Origin: Gammaproteobacteria bacterium
GTDB taxonomy: Bacteria; Pseudomonadota; Gammaproteobacteria; Granulosicoccales; Granulosicoccaceae
NCBI GenBank assembly: GCA_020444765.1
Contig: JAGRHW010000010.1
Location: 1-23,296, forward strand
Direction: 5' to 3'
DNA: 23,296 nt
The notes beneath the pieces were generated by a model. It had not been told where the DNA came from and made no database searches. It was given only the letters and a program-made list of their open reading frames with translations. Made by a program: the position numbers and the translations under genes. Within the stretch, counting starts at the first letter, position 1; each line of letters opens with the position of its first letter. Positions 8,346 to 17,288 of this stretch are shown in pieces.

Positions 8346-8543
8346 TCGTTTCCTTATCGTCTGAGCGACGTCCACATCCTGCCGGACCAGGCTTGCAAAC
8401 AAACTTCGTTGGCTGTCTGGTCCACTTCCTGTTTGGCATAAATACTGAATACGCTTAAGCTGAAAGAACTGTCTGGAATCCGGTTGTATCTGACAGATTT
8501 TCAGCCGGATGCTGCAGAACCCAAACGATAAGGAAGTTGTTCG
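8346..8543 (+). promoter_or_regulatory. Structured leader region before fliL
   Basis: This 198-nt gap has no gene. It holds the inverted repeat GGACCAG 8384-8390 with CTGGTCC 8417-8423. It also holds a bulged stem built from ATCCGG 8478-8483 with CCGGAT 8505-8510 and CTGA 8490-8493 with TCAG 8501-8504. No GG-N10-GC sigma-54 site was found. The AAGGAAG before fliL is a good ribosome-binding site. Whether a promoter is present cannot be decided by eye. Confidence 0.35.
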
Positions 8544-9008
8544 ATGAAAAAAATCATCATGCTGGTTGGCGGCGCCTTGCTGCTGGTTGGTGCATCAGTT
8601 GGCGGAACCTTGTTTTTTACCGGCGCGTTCAGACCCAAACCGGCCGAAGCCGGTGAAGCGGGTAAATCTGAGGACGTAAAAAAACCTGCTGTTACGCATT
8701 ACTTTGAATTCACGCCCGAATTCGTCGTTAATTTTTCCGGTAAATCACGCGCGCGTTTTTTTATGTCGGAAGTTTCGGTTTCCACGGAAGATGAAAAAGC
8801 CCTCGAGGTTTTTGAAAAACACAACCCGGAAATCCGCAATGATCTGTTGATGTTGTTCGGTAATCAGGACGGCATGATGATCAGCACCGCCGAAGGGAAA
8901 ACCAAACTGCGCGAGCAAACACTCGAAACCATCCAGAAAATCGTCGAAAAGCATTACGGTACGCCGGCAGTCAAGGACGTTTTTTTCACCCGCTTTGTTA
9001 TCCAGTAA
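8544..9008 (+). CDS. fliL: FliL, stator-associated basal-body protein
   Basis: FliL is a single-pass inner-membrane protein that rings and stabilises the stator around the basal body. The 154 residues have a short cytoplasmic N-terminus, one membrane segment at about 5-28 (IIMLVGGALLLVGASVGGTL), a hydrophilic linker, and a periplasmic domain (YFEFTPEFVVNF, then VFFTRFVIQ at the C-terminus). A good AAGGAAG ribosome-binding site precedes ATG 8544. It is the first gene of the fliLMNOPQR block, with fliM 6 nt downstream. It is likely to work with the PomA/PomB stator encoded later in the window. Confidence 0.95.
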   Translation: MKKIIMLVGGALLLVGASVGGTLFFTGAFRPKPAEAGEAGKSEDVKKPAVTHYFEFTPEFVVNFSGKSRARFFMSEVSVSTEDEKALEVFEKHNPEIRNDLLMLFGNQDGMMISTAEGKTKLREQTLETIQKIVEKHYGTPAVKDVFFTRFVIQ

Positions 9009-9014
9009 CACGCC

Positions 9015-10058
9015 ATGAGTCGTCCCGAAGAAGAAATTGCGGAAGCCCCGGAAGTTGAGGATAGCCGTCTCAATGAAGCCGGCGATCCTGAGGCAACTGA
9101 AGACACGATCGGTGAGCAGGAGACATCGGTGCCGGATGAAGCAGCCGGGGTTACAGCTGTCGTCGATAAAAATACCGTGATCGCCTATGACTTTGCGCAT
9201 CCGTCTCACAAGCTCAACTCGAGGCTGCCGGTTCTGGAAGTCATCAATGAGAAAATCGCCAAAAGCATGTCGACATTTCTCAGCGCGCAGTTTCATCAGC
9301 AGATTGAAGTGACTGCGGTCGAACCGACATTCGAGAAATTTCAGGATTATGTGGCCGCTTTGCCGCCGTCCGTCAGTATCAACCAGTTTCGCATGGACCC
9401 ACTGCAGGGGAGTTGTATTCTGATTCTCGACGGGGATTTGATTTTCATGCTGGTCGATTCATTTTTCGGCGGTGTCGATCTGCTGACCGAATCAAAAGGA
9501 CAAAGGCGGTTTACCCCGACGGAACTGCGTATCACCGAGCGGGTGCGGGATAATATCTTCAAGGCGATGATGACGGCCTGGGAGCCTGTGATCAGAATCC
9601 AGACTCGCTTTCAGGGGCTCTTGAGCAAATCTGAAATTGCAAGTCCGGCTCATCCGTCGGTAGTCGTCGTCTGCAGCCGCTTCGAAGTGGAAATGAAGGC
9701 GGGCAAGCGGGAATGTCATCTGTTGATTCCCTATTCGGTGCTCGAGCCGGTACGGCCGCAGTTGACCAGCGATTTGAAAAAGATGTGCGACCAGGACTAT
9801 GAATGGCTGCAGGAATTTTCGCAGCAGATTCTGGGCTGTGATCTGGAACTGGAAGGGGTGTTTGCGGAATCGCAAATCAGCGTCAAGCAACTGATGAATC
9901 TGAAGGTGGGAGACTTTATCCCGCTCGGCAAGGTGCAGACGGTCAAGTTTTCGTCCGAAGGCATTCCCCTGTTCGAGGCGGCGGTGGGTGTTTCCAATGG
10001 CATGGTTTCGGCAAGTGTGACGAAATGGTGTGAACGCCGGAAAAAGCGTAAAAAATAA
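9015..10058 (+). CDS. fliM: FliM, motor switch protein lacking the canonical CheY-binding peptide
   Basis: FliM is the C-ring subunit that normally receives CheY-P and sets rotation direction. The 347 residues include the middle domain at about 55-250 (HKLNSRLPVLEVINEKIA, then DSFFGGVDLL) and the C-terminal SpoA domain at about 270-340 (LNLKVGDFIPLGKVQ). The normal N-terminal peptide of the form LSQxEIDALL is absent. Instead there is an acidic stretch of about 50 residues starting MSRPEEEIAEAPEVED, which keeps only an EEI and lacks DALL. The fliL stop is 6 nt upstream, so no hidden longer start is available. The ribosome-binding site is weak. The rest of the protein looks intact, so ring assembly should be normal. 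Confidence 0.94.
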   Translation: MSRPEEEIAEAPEVEDSRLNEAGDPEATEDTIGEQETSVPDEAAGVTAVVDKNTVIAYDFAHPSHKLNSRLPVLEVINEKIAKSMSTFLSAQFHQQIEVTAVEPTFEKFQDYVAALPPSVSINQFRMDPLQGSCILILDGDLIFMLVDSFFGGVDLLTESKGQRRFTPTELRITERVRDNIFKAMMTAWEPVIRIQTRFQGLLSKSEIASPAHPSVVVVCSRFEVEMKAGKRECHLLIPYSVLEPVRPQLTSDLKKMCDQDYEWLQEFSQQILGCDLELEGVFAESQISVKQLMNLKVGDFIPLGKVQTVKFSSEGIPLFEAAVGVSNGMVSASVTKWCERRKKRKK

Positions 10059-10077
10059 CAGGACGAGGTGTTAATCA

Positions 10078-10437
10078 ATGAGTGATTCAAATCTGGCAAG
10101 CAATCTGCCGGAATCCGCACAAGGTAGTGTTGCCGATATTCAGGGCCGAGCAGAGTCGCTGGGTGACGAGTTTGCCAATCAGAATATGGATCTGGTGATG
10201 GAAATACCGGTGACCTTGTCGATGGAGCTCGGGCGGACCCGCATCAGTATCCAGGATCTTTTGCAGTTGAATAGCGGTTCGGTCGTCGAGCTGCAACGTA
10301 TGGCCGATGAACCGATGGACGTTCTGGTCAACGGCACGCTGGTGGCCCACGGCGAAGCGGTTGTCATCGGAGACAAATTCGGTGTCCGTTTAACCGACGT
10401 CGTCAGCGCCAAGGAACGGGTCAAGCGAATCCGCTGA
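10078..10437 (+). CDS. fliN: FliN, motor switch protein
   Basis: FliN forms the lower rim of the C-ring and docks FliH. The 119 residues have a hydrophilic N-terminus of about 38 residues and a SpoA domain (MEIPVTLSMELGRTRISIQ, then LQLNSGSVVEL, VNGTLVAHGEAVVI, GVRLTDVV). It begins 19 nt after fliM. I see no CheY-binding EIDALL-type peptide here either, so the missing FliM motif has not moved to FliN. The length is on the short side for pseudomonads but normal for the family overall. Confidence 0.95.
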   Translation: MSDSNLASNLPESAQGSVADIQGRAESLGDEFANQNMDLVMEIPVTLSMELGRTRISIQDLLQLNSGSVVELQRMADEPMDVLVNGTLVAHGEAVVIGDKFGVRLTDVVSAKERVKRIR

Positions 10438-10458
10438 TCACAGGGACATAACGACGCC

Positions 10459-10884
10459 ATGATGGCAACAAGATTCAAAGGATTAATCGGTGTATGGCTT
10501 GCCTTAAGTCTGCAGACCCTGCAGGCCGCCGAGCAAAGTCCGGTATTGTCTCAGGGCATTTCCACCGGTTATTTTCTGCGCCTTGCAGCCGCTCTGATAC
10601 TGGTGCTGGTGGTATTTCTCACTTTCGCATGGTTGCTCAGGCGCTTCAACCGCCTGCCGGCAAGCCGTAACGGGCTGCAGGTCGTCAGTGGACTGAATCT
10701 CGGCGGTAAGGAAAAACTGCTCGTTGTACAGGTCGGCAAGCAGCAATTGCTGCTCGGCGTTACGGCGAACAATATCAGTAAACTGCACGAACTCGATGAA
10801 ATTCTGGACGATCCTGTAGCCGTCAAGGCCGGCGGATTTTCCTCGGTGCTCAAAGGCGCGCTCGGCACGAGCGAATCATCATGA
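10459..10884 (+). CDS. fliO: FliO, export-gate assembly factor
   Basis: FliO is a bitopic membrane protein that helps assemble the FliP pentamer. The 141 residues begin with a hydrophobic, signal-like segment ([19 protein letters not shown]). A membrane helix follows at about 39-57 ([19 protein letters not shown]), then a basic cytoplasmic tail containing [20 protein letters not shown]. Two adjacent ATG codons at 10459 and 10462 are possible starts. The end overlaps fliP by 4 nt (ATGA). FliO is weakly conserved, but position and topology are characteristic. Confidence 0.92.
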   Translation: MMATRFKGLIGVWLALSLQTLQAAEQSPVLSQGISTGYFLRLAAALILVLVVFLTFAWLLRRFNRLPASRNGLQVVSGLNLGGKEKLLVVQVGKQQLLLGVTANNISKLHELDEILDDPVAVKAGGFSSVLKGALGTSESS

Positions 10885-11627
10885 TACGGCTTGCGTTTTT
10901 AACGGGATTTTTTCTCTTGTTGATGCCGCTGGAGATGCTGCACGCCGAAGGCGGTATCGCCACGGTGACCATGCAGCCCGGGCAGAATGGTGAGGAAACC
11001 TGGAGTCTGAGTCTGCAGGCGCTGGCCCTGATGACCGCGCTGACGCTGTTGCCGGCGTTTCTGTTGATGATGACTTCGTTTACCCGGATCACGATCGTGC
11101 TCGGCATTCTCCGGACCGCAATGGGTACGGCGCAGACACCTTCCAACCAGATTCTTCTCGGACTTGCATTGTTTCTGACGATCTTTGTCATGCAGCCGGT
11201 TTTCGAGAAAGTCTACGATACGGCTGTCGCACCCTATATGGATGAGCAGATCAGTGTCAGCGACGCGGTCAGACTCGCCTCGCTGCCGCTGACCGATTTT
11301 ATGCTGCAACAGACGCGGGAAGAAGATCTCAAGCTGTTTCTTAATCTTTCCGGGGTTGACGAGGTTGATTCCAAGGGCGAAGTCGATTTCTTCGTGCTGA
11401 TTCCGGCATTTGTAACCAGCGAGCTGAAGACCGCGTTCCAGATAGGTTTTATGTTGTTCATTCCTTTTCTGATCATCGATCTCGTGGTGGCCAGCGTACT
11501 TATGTCGATGGGTATGATGATGCTGTCACCGCTGATTATTTCACTGCCGTTCAAGCTCATGCTGTTTGTTCTGGTTGATGGCTGGACGCTGGTGCTCGGC
11601 ACGCTGGCCGGCAGCTTTTATCTTTAA
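10881..11627 (+). CDS. fliP: FliP, export-gate protein
   Basis: FliP is a core subunit of the FliPQR export channel in the MS-ring centre. The 248 residues begin with a signal peptide at about 1-22 ([19 protein letters not shown]), which is usual for FliP. Membrane helices and the family signatures follow: [18 protein letters not shown], then [12 protein letters not shown] and the C-terminal LINLPFKLML-like segment ([17 protein letters not shown]). ATG 10881 overlaps the fliO stop, which favours coupled translation. fliQ follows after 12 nt. Confidence 0.97.
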   Translation: MIRLAFLTGFFLLLMPLEMLHAEGGIATVTMQPGQNGEETWSLSLQALALMTALTLLPAFLLMMTSFTRITIVLGILRTAMGTAQTPSNQILLGLALFLTIFVMQPVFEKVYDTAVAPYMDEQISVSDAVRLASLPLTDFMLQQTREEDLKLFLNLSGVDEVDSKGEVDFFVLIPAFVTSELKTAFQIGFMLFIPFLIIDLVVASVLMSMGMMMLSPLIISLPFKLMLFVLVDGWTLVLGTLAGSFYL

Positions 11628-11639
11628 AGGTAACCCAGG

Positions 11640-11915
11640 ATGACACCGGATACGGTAATTTCACTAGGCCAACAGGCGCTGACCATCACGGTTATGGTGG
11701 CCGCTCCCTTGCTGCTTTCCGCGCTGGCGGTCGGTTTGCTGGTCGGTATGTTTCAGGCGGCAACCCAGGTTAACGAGATGACGCTCAGTTTCATCCCGAA
11801 GCTGCTGGCGGTTGTGTTTGTATTATTTGCCGCCGGCCCCTGGATTCTGTCGACGATGCTGGATTTTACCCGCAACCTGATTACCGAGCTTATACCGATT
11901 GCCATAGGTGCCTGA
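11640..11915 (+). CDS. fliQ: FliQ, export-gate protein
   Basis: FliQ is the small two-helix subunit that wraps the FliP/FliR channel. The 91 residues show two hydrophobic helices (ALTITVMVAAPLLLSALAV and LAVVFVLFAAGPWILSTML) separated by the conserved loop with TQVNEMTLSFIPK. The length is typical (about 89). The TGA stop shares its last base with the fliR ATG, a tight junction that suggests coupled synthesis of the gate subunits. Confidence 0.97.
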   Translation: MTPDTVISLGQQALTITVMVAAPLLLSALAVGLLVGMFQAATQVNEMTLSFIPKLLAVVFVLFAAGPWILSTMLDFTRNLITELIPIAIGA

Positions 11916-12700
11916 TGCAGGGCCTGGTCTTCAGTACACCGGAATTGACTGCCTGGATCGGCAGTTTTATGTGGCCGTTTATCCGGGTTGCGGCTCTGTT
12001 CGGCATCATGCCGGTACTGGGCTCCAAGCAGATTCCGGCAACAGTCCGGCTGATGTTGGCGGCGCTGGTGACAATTGCCGTGATGCCGCTGATCAGGGAT
12101 GTCCCCGTGATCGATCCGCTCAGTGCGGCCGGTTTTCTGGTGATCTTCAACCAGGTGCTTATCGGCGTGTTGATGGGTTTTATGATCCTGCTGGTATTCA
12201 ACGCTATTGTGCTGGCGGCGGAAAGCATCGCGATTACCATGGGGCTGGGCTTTGCCCTGATGAGCGATCCGCAGAACGGGGTACAGATTCCGGTAGTCGG
12301 TCAGTTCTACCAGATTATGGCAACCCTGGTGTTTCTGGCCTTGAACGGCCATCATGCGATTTTACAACTCATGGCCGACAGCTTCGATTACCTGCCGCTT
12401 GCCACACCGCTGAGTACGGATCTGCTGTGGCACTTGCTGGTCTGGTCCAAGGTCTTGTTTGCCGGTGCGCTGAAGATTGCCCTGCCGGCGATCATCGCCA
12501 TGCTGACGGTCAATCTCGTGATGGGCGTGATGACTCGGGCCTCGCCCCAGTTGAACGTTTTTTCGGTTGGCTTTCCGGTCACCATGACCGTCGGGTTTCT
12601 CGTCATCACCGCCTCCATGCCGACATTTCTGCCCAATTTCGAGCAGTTGTTGCTGGATACCTTTAACGTCATGACGACGATCATTCGCGGTAATCCCTGA
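11915..12700 (+). CDS. fliR: FliR, export-gate protein
   Basis: FliR completes the FliP5Q4R1 export channel. The 261 residues are almost wholly hydrophobic with several membrane helices. Family features include FMWPFIRVAALFGIMPVLG near the N-terminus and LPAIIAMLTVNLVMGVMTRASPQLNVFSVGFP, which contains the conserved RxxPQxNxFxxGFP pattern. The start overlaps the fliQ stop by one base. flhB begins 2 nt after its stop. Confidence 0.97.
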   Translation: MQGLVFSTPELTAWIGSFMWPFIRVAALFGIMPVLGSKQIPATVRLMLAALVTIAVMPLIRDVPVIDPLSAAGFLVIFNQVLIGVLMGFMILLVFNAIVLAAESIAITMGLGFALMSDPQNGVQIPVVGQFYQIMATLVFLALNGHHAILQLMADSFDYLPLATPLSTDLLWHLLVWSKVLFAGALKIALPAIIAMLTVNLVMGVMTRASPQLNVFSVGFPVTMTVGFLVITASMPTFLPNFEQLLLDTFNVMTTIIRGNP

Positions 12701-12702
12701 CC

Positions 12703-13839
12703 ATGGCTGAGCAGAATACCGGCCAGGAGCGTACCGAACAGCCTACCGAGAAACGGCTTCGGGACGCGCGGGCCAAAGGCCAGATTCCGCGCTCCAGGGA
12801 GCTGAATACCGTTGTGATGTTGCTGGCGTCGGTCGCCGGCCTGATGATCTTCGGTGAGTCAATGAGTCACAGCATGCGCGAACTGGTCTCTCTGGACCTG
12901 TCGCTCGACCGTAACCAGGTATTCGACAAGTCGGCGATTATCATGGCTTTGCAGACCAATGTGATCGCTTCGCTGAAGATGCTGATGCCGTTTTTCGTGT
13001 TGATGATGATTGCGGTTTTTGCCGGCCCGCTGATGATGGGCGGCTGGTCTTTCAGCGCCAAGTCGATGGCGCCGAAATTCAGCAAGCTCAATCCTGCCTC
13101 CGGGTTCAAGCGGATGTTCGGTATTCAGGGCTTGATCGAACTGCTCAAGGCGCTGCTGAAATTCTCGCTGATCGGCGTATCGGCGGTTATCCTGCTGCAA
13201 TCCTTGTCGGAGCGTTACCTGACGCTCGGCCAAACGCCGCTGCTCTCCGGTGTGGCATCGGGTATGGATCTGCTCGGCCAGGTGTATCTGATCCTGTCCT
13301 TGACCTTGTTGCTGGTGGCCGGCGTCGATATTCCTTACCAGAAGTGGAATCATATGCGCAAGCTCAAGATGACGCGGCAGGAAATCAAGGAGGAGAACAA
13401 GGAGTCCAATGGTAATCCGGAGCTCAAATCGCGTATCCGCAGCATGCAGTTCCAGATGTCCAACCGCCGAATGATGCAGGAAGTGCCGACGGCGGATGTC
13501 GTGATCGTCAACCCGACCCACTTTTCGGTTGCGCTGCGTTACGAACATTTGCAAGGCGCAGCGCCGAAAGTCGTGGCAAAAGGTGTTGATCATATGGCCC
13601 TGAAGATACGCGAAATCGCCAACCAACATGATGTTCCGCTGTTCGAAGCACCGCCGCTGGCACGTGCTTTGTATCATCATTGTGAGCTGGACCGGGAAAT
13701 CCCTGAAGAGTTGTATATGGCGGTAGCGCAGGTTCTGGCCTACATCTACCAATTGAAGCAACAGGCTGCAGGGCGGGGGCAAACACCCCAGAAACCGGTC
13801 GATTTGCCTGTACCGGATGAATTTTTGCGCAATGGATAA
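12703..13839 (+). CDS. flhB: FlhB, export substrate-specificity switch
   Basis: FlhB opens the export gate and, after self-cleavage, switches export from hook to filament substrates. The 378 residues start with the cytoplasmic signature QERTEQPTEKRLRDARAKGQ. Four membrane helices follow, and then a cytoplasmic domain containing the autocleavage motif NPTH at 270-273 (cleavage between N270 and P271). The C-terminal domain is complete (VPLFEAPPLARALYHHCE). It is the partner of the FliK ruler encoded upstream. All expected catalytic features are present. Confidence 0.97.
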   Translation: MAEQNTGQERTEQPTEKRLRDARAKGQIPRSRELNTVVMLLASVAGLMIFGESMSHSMRELVSLDLSLDRNQVFDKSAIIMALQTNVIASLKMLMPFFVLMMIAVFAGPLMMGGWSFSAKSMAPKFSKLNPASGFKRMFGIQGLIELLKALLKFSLIGVSAVILLQSLSERYLTLGQTPLLSGVASGMDLLGQVYLILSLTLLLVAGVDIPYQKWNHMRKLKMTRQEIKEENKESNGNPELKSRIRSMQFQMSNRRMMQEVPTADVVIVNPTHFSVALRYEHLQGAAPKVVAKGVDHMALKIREIANQHDVPLFEAPPLARALYHHCELDREIPEELYMAVAQVLAYIYQLKQQAAGRGQTPQKPVDLPVPDEFLRNG

Positions 13840-13856
13840 GTATTGGTCTGCCAGTT

Positions 13857-15968
13857 ATGGATAACAGAATAAACGGCGGTTTTATCAGAGAGTTGAGTGT
13901 AAACGGTCTCGGTGCGCCTTTGCTTGTCATCATGATGTTGTCGATGATGATTCTGCCGATACCGGCATTCGGTCTCGATCTTTTATTTACGTTCAACATC
14001 GTCTTGTCACTGATTGTATTACTGGTGACGATCTACGCCTTGCGGCCGCTGGAGTTCTCCTCGTTTCCGACGGTTTTGCTGGTAGCAACCATGTTGCGCC
14101 TGTCGCTGAATATCGCCTCGACCAGGGTTGTATTGCTGGAAGGTCATACCGGAACGGCAGCCGCCGGTGAAGTCATCGAATCCTTCGGTGACTTTGTCAT
14201 CGGTGGTAATTACGCGGTCGGACTGGTGGTGTTTGCGATTCTCGTCATCATCAACTTCGTGGTGGTGACCAAGGGTGCCGGACGTGTATCGGAAGTCAGC
14301 GCGCGCTTTATCCTCGATGCGATGCCGGGCAAGCAGATGGCGATCGACGCCGATCTCAATGCAGGTATCCTCGATCAGGAAGAGGCCAGCCAGCGCCGTC
14401 AGGAAGTCGCCCAGGAGGCGGACTTTTACGGTTCCATGGACGGTGCCAGCAAGTTCGTGCGCGGTGATGCGATCGCCGGACTGTTGATTCTGTTTATCAA
14501 TATCATCGGCGGTTTTGCAATCGGTGTCGGTCAGCACGGTTTGTCGGCCGCCGATGCCGCCACCAATTACACCTTGCTGACGATCGGTGACGGCCTGGTC
14601 GCACAGATCCCGTCCTTGCTCTTGTCGATGGCCACTGCGGTTATCGTCACCCGGGTTTCCAAGTCGGGAGATATGGGCGAACAGATCGGTAGTCAGATTT
14701 TTGGCGATCCGCGGGCACTGATCATCAGTGCCGCCATCATTGGCTTACTGGGATTGATTCCTGGCATGCCTAACCTGGTTTTTCTTACGCTCGCGGCGTT
14801 GCTGGGCGCTTTTGCCTGGTATCTGAATAAAAAATCTTCGGCCGCTACCGATGCAAGCGACAAACCCTCGCCGGCAAAAACGGTCAGCGAGAAAAAAGAC
14901 CTGAGCTGGGATGATGTTCAGCCCGCCGATATTCTTGGCCTGGAAGTCGGTTACAGACTGATTTCGCTGGTGGATTCGAAGCAGGATGGAAAACTGCCCG
15001 ACCGTATCAAGGGCGTGCGTCGCAAGCTGACCGAAGAGCTGGGATTTCTGATTCACGCCGTGCATATCCGCGACAATCTCGACTTACCGCCGGAACGCTA
15101 TCGCATCACGCTGTTGGGCGTGGCGGAAGGTGAAGCGGACGTCTATCCGAACAAAGAGCTGGCGATCGATCCGGGCTCTGTTTTCGGCACGCTCAACGGC
15201 ATCAAGGTCAAGGACCCGGCTTTTGGTATGGACGCCGTCTGGATAGATCCCGCGCAACGCGATTACGCGCAAACGCTGGGTTACACGGTGGTCGATGCCG
15301 GTACCGTTATCGCAACGCATTTGAGCAAAATTCTGCAGGAGAACGCCAGCGATCTGCTCGGCCATGAAGAAGTGCAGCAACTGCTGGACAATCTCGGTCG
15401 TTCAGCGCCGAAACTGGTCGAAGGGCTGGTGCCCAAAGCGTTGCCGATGCCGATTGTGGTCAAGGTTTTGCAGAATCTGCTGGCCGAGGGAATACCGATC
15501 CGCGACATGCGTACGATTGCTGAGACGCTGGCGGAAAATGCAAGCGACAACCCGGATGCCGACAGACTGACCGCGCAGGTTCGTGTCGCCTTGCGGCGCA
15601 TGATCACGCGGCAGATCAACGGTATGGAAAGCGAACTGAACGTTATTACGCTCGATGCGGCACTGGAACAACTCTGGTTGAAATCATTACAGACCAATGG
15701 CGAGAGCGGTCTTGGTATGGAGCCGGGTCTGGCCGAACGCTTTTACCGTTCTCTGGCGGAGAGTACCGAACGCCAGCAGATCAGTGGCAAACCTGCTGTA
15801 TTGCTGGTTAACCCCTTGCTCAGACCGTGGCTTGCCAGATTGATGAAAAATACAGTGCCGGCACTCAAGGTTCTCGCTTACAACGAGATTTCCGACAACA
15901 AACAACTCAAAGTAATCGCCAACATAGGAAATGATGTAGCTTCGCAGTCACTTGCCCAGGCTACCTGA
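13857..15968 (+). CDS. flhA: FlhA, export-gate platform protein
   Basis: FlhA forms the nonameric ring that couples proton flow to export and binds substrate-chaperone complexes. The 703 residues have about eight membrane helices in the first half. They are interrupted by the conserved cytoplasmic FHIPEP segment (FILDAMPGKQMAIDADLNAG near residues 150-170, then EADFYGSMDGASKFVRGDAI). After a linker comes a large soluble domain (LGLEVGYRLISLVD, then LVEGLVPKALPMPIVVKVLQ, IRDMRTIAETLAE). Length and motifs are normal. flhF starts 14 nt downstream. Confidence 0.97.
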   Translation: MDNRINGGFIRELSVNGLGAPLLVIMMLSMMILPIPAFGLDLLFTFNIVLSLIVLLVTIYALRPLEFSSFPTVLLVATMLRLSLNIASTRVVLLEGHTGTAAAGEVIESFGDFVIGGNYAVGLVVFAILVIINFVVVTKGAGRVSEVSARFILDAMPGKQMAIDADLNAGILDQEEASQRRQEVAQEADFYGSMDGASKFVRGDAIAGLLILFINIIGGFAIGVGQHGLSAADAATNYTLLTIGDGLVAQIPSLLLSMATAVIVTRVSKSGDMGEQIGSQIFGDPRALIISAAIIGLLGLIPGMPNLVFLTLAALLGAFAWYLNKKSSAATDASDKPSPAKTVSEKKDLSWDDVQPADILGLEVGYRLISLVDSKQDGKLPDRIKGVRRKLTEELGFLIHAVHIRDNLDLPPERYRITLLGVAEGEADVYPNKELAIDPGSVFGTLNGIKVKDPAFGMDAVWIDPAQRDYAQTLGYTVVDAGTVIATHLSKILQENASDLLGHEEVQQLLDNLGRSAPKLVEGLVPKALPMPIVVKVLQNLLAEGIPIRDMRTIAETLAENASDNPDADRLTAQVRVALRRMITRQINGMESELNVITLDAALEQLWLKSLQTNGESGLGMEPGLAERFYRSLAESTERQQISGKPAVLLVNPLLRPWLARLMKNTVPALKVLAYNEISDNKQLKVIANIGNDVASQSLAQAT

Positions 15969-15982
15969 AACAGGAATTCGAC

Positions 15983-17254
15983 ATGCAGTTAAAACGCTTT
16001 TTTGCCAAGGATAATCATGCTGCCCTGAAACTCGTGCGCGAACGGCTCGGCCCCGATGCGATTATCATCAGCAATCGCCAGGTTGAAGATGGTGTGGAGA
16101 TTATTGCGTCGGCTTCGTACGACGAAGCGGAGATTCAACGAATCGTTCAGGGTGACGCCGAACCGGCTGTTGCTGCAGCACCGGCGCCAATCATAAAACC
16201 CGAGCCGACCGTGGCGAAACCAAAGGACGGTTTGTCGACGAAGTCCGCAACCCGACCCGTTACGGAGGAGCCGCCGACCTTTGCCGAGGCCTTGTCCGAA
16301 GCGCGGGAAAGCAACAGCATCACCGATATGCGCGAAGAACTCAAACAGTTGCGCAGCATGCTCGACGGCCAGATCGCCGCCAGCCGAGTCGGCCAGTGGG
16401 GTCAGCAGAGCAAAGCGCGTGCTGAACTGTTTGAAAAGCTTTCGCGAATCGGCCTGGGCGTGGAACAGATAACCGCCCTGATCGCCGATACGGATGTTAC
16501 CGACGACCTGGAGCAGGCCTCACGCAAGGTGCTGATCAAGCTTAAAGACTCCATCCGCATCAGTGAACATGATGCCATCGAGCAGGGTGGTATTGTTGTC
16601 TTACACGGACCTACCGGGGCCGGTAAAACCACCACGATCGCCAAACTGGCGGCACGTTTTCTGCGCAATCATGAGTCGCGCGAAATGGTACTGGTTTGTG
16701 CCGATAATGGCCGGGTAGGCGCATATGAACAGTTACAGACATTCGGTAAGCTGCTTGGCGTTTCCGTGGTTCGCGTAAAGCATGTCAGCGAACTGGTGAC
16801 CATGCTTGGTGTGTTGTCGGATAAAAAACTGGTTCTGCTCGACAGCGCCGGCCTGGGGCAGGCTGACTTGAGAAACCCCGGGCAGTTGTTTGCCATGGAT
16901 GAACAGCTGGACAATATCCGCCATTACCTCGTGATGCCGGCGACCATGCAACGTTCTGCCATGGAGCGAATTTTCGACAGTATGGCAAAGACCGGCCTTT
17001 CCGGGCTGATATTGACCAAGCTCGATGATGCCGTGCATCTCGGCGATGTGCTGACCAGTCTGGTCACGCATGACATACCTTTGACCTGCTGGACCGATGG
17101 CCAGAGCATTCCGAACGATCTTCATCGTGCGGATGCCGCCGTACTGGTTGCGCGCGCCATGCGCCTGAACAAGACCGCAGGAGAGAGTAAGGACGACCGG
17201 ATTTTACTGTCGATGCTGCAAAACACCGAGCGCTCGGCAGAACTATGGCACTGA
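15983..17254 (+). CDS. flhF: FlhF, SRP-type GTPase for polar flagellum placement
   Basis: FlhF is a membrane-associated GTPase of the SRP family that sets flagellar pole and number. The 423 residues have an N-terminal B-domain (MQLKRFFAKDNHAALKLV), a Pro/Ala-rich linker at about 55-110, an N-domain, and a G-domain with P-loop GPTGAGKT at 209-216. Further G-domain signatures are DSAGLGQADL and TKLDD. AGGA before ATG 15983 is a fair ribosome-binding site. Its usual antagonist flhG (fleN) normally follows directly, but here the next gene is a DUF2802 protein after a 123-nt gap. Confidence 0.96.
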   Translation: MQLKRFFAKDNHAALKLVRERLGPDAIIISNRQVEDGVEIIASASYDEAEIQRIVQGDAEPAVAAAPAPIIKPEPTVAKPKDGLSTKSATRPVTEEPPTFAEALSEARESNSITDMREELKQLRSMLDGQIAASRVGQWGQQSKARAELFEKLSRIGLGVEQITALIADTDVTDDLEQASRKVLIKLKDSIRISEHDAIEQGGIVVLHGPTGAGKTTTIAKLAARFLRNHESREMVLVCADNGRVGAYEQLQTFGKLLGVSVVRVKHVSELVTMLGVLSDKKLVLLDSAGLGQADLRNPGQLFAMDEQLDNIRHYLVMPATMQRSAMERIFDSMAKTGLSGLILTKLDDAVHLGDVLTSLVTHDIPLTCWTDGQSIPNDLHRADAAVLVARAMRLNKTAGESKDDRILLSMLQNTERSAELWH

Positions 17255-17288
17255 CGATTGAGTGTGTCTCGGCCGTGAAACCTCTTGC

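Noticed and set aside
8528..8536. ACGATAA before fliL as a sigma-28 -10
   Set aside because: It runs into the fliL ribosome-binding site and has no matching -35, so a transcript from it would lack the Shine-Dalgarno.
11908..12666. Long open frame overlapping fliR, 252 codons
   Set aside because: It is the out-of-phase shadow of fliR, which shows clear FliR membrane helices and signatures. The alternative frame reads as unrelated Gly/Arg/Cys-rich text with no family match.
12859..13782. 307-codon open frame antisense to flhB
   Set aside because: It is His/Gln/Arg-rich, as expected for the reverse of Leu/Met-rich membrane protein codons. flhB on the other strand has all family motifs.
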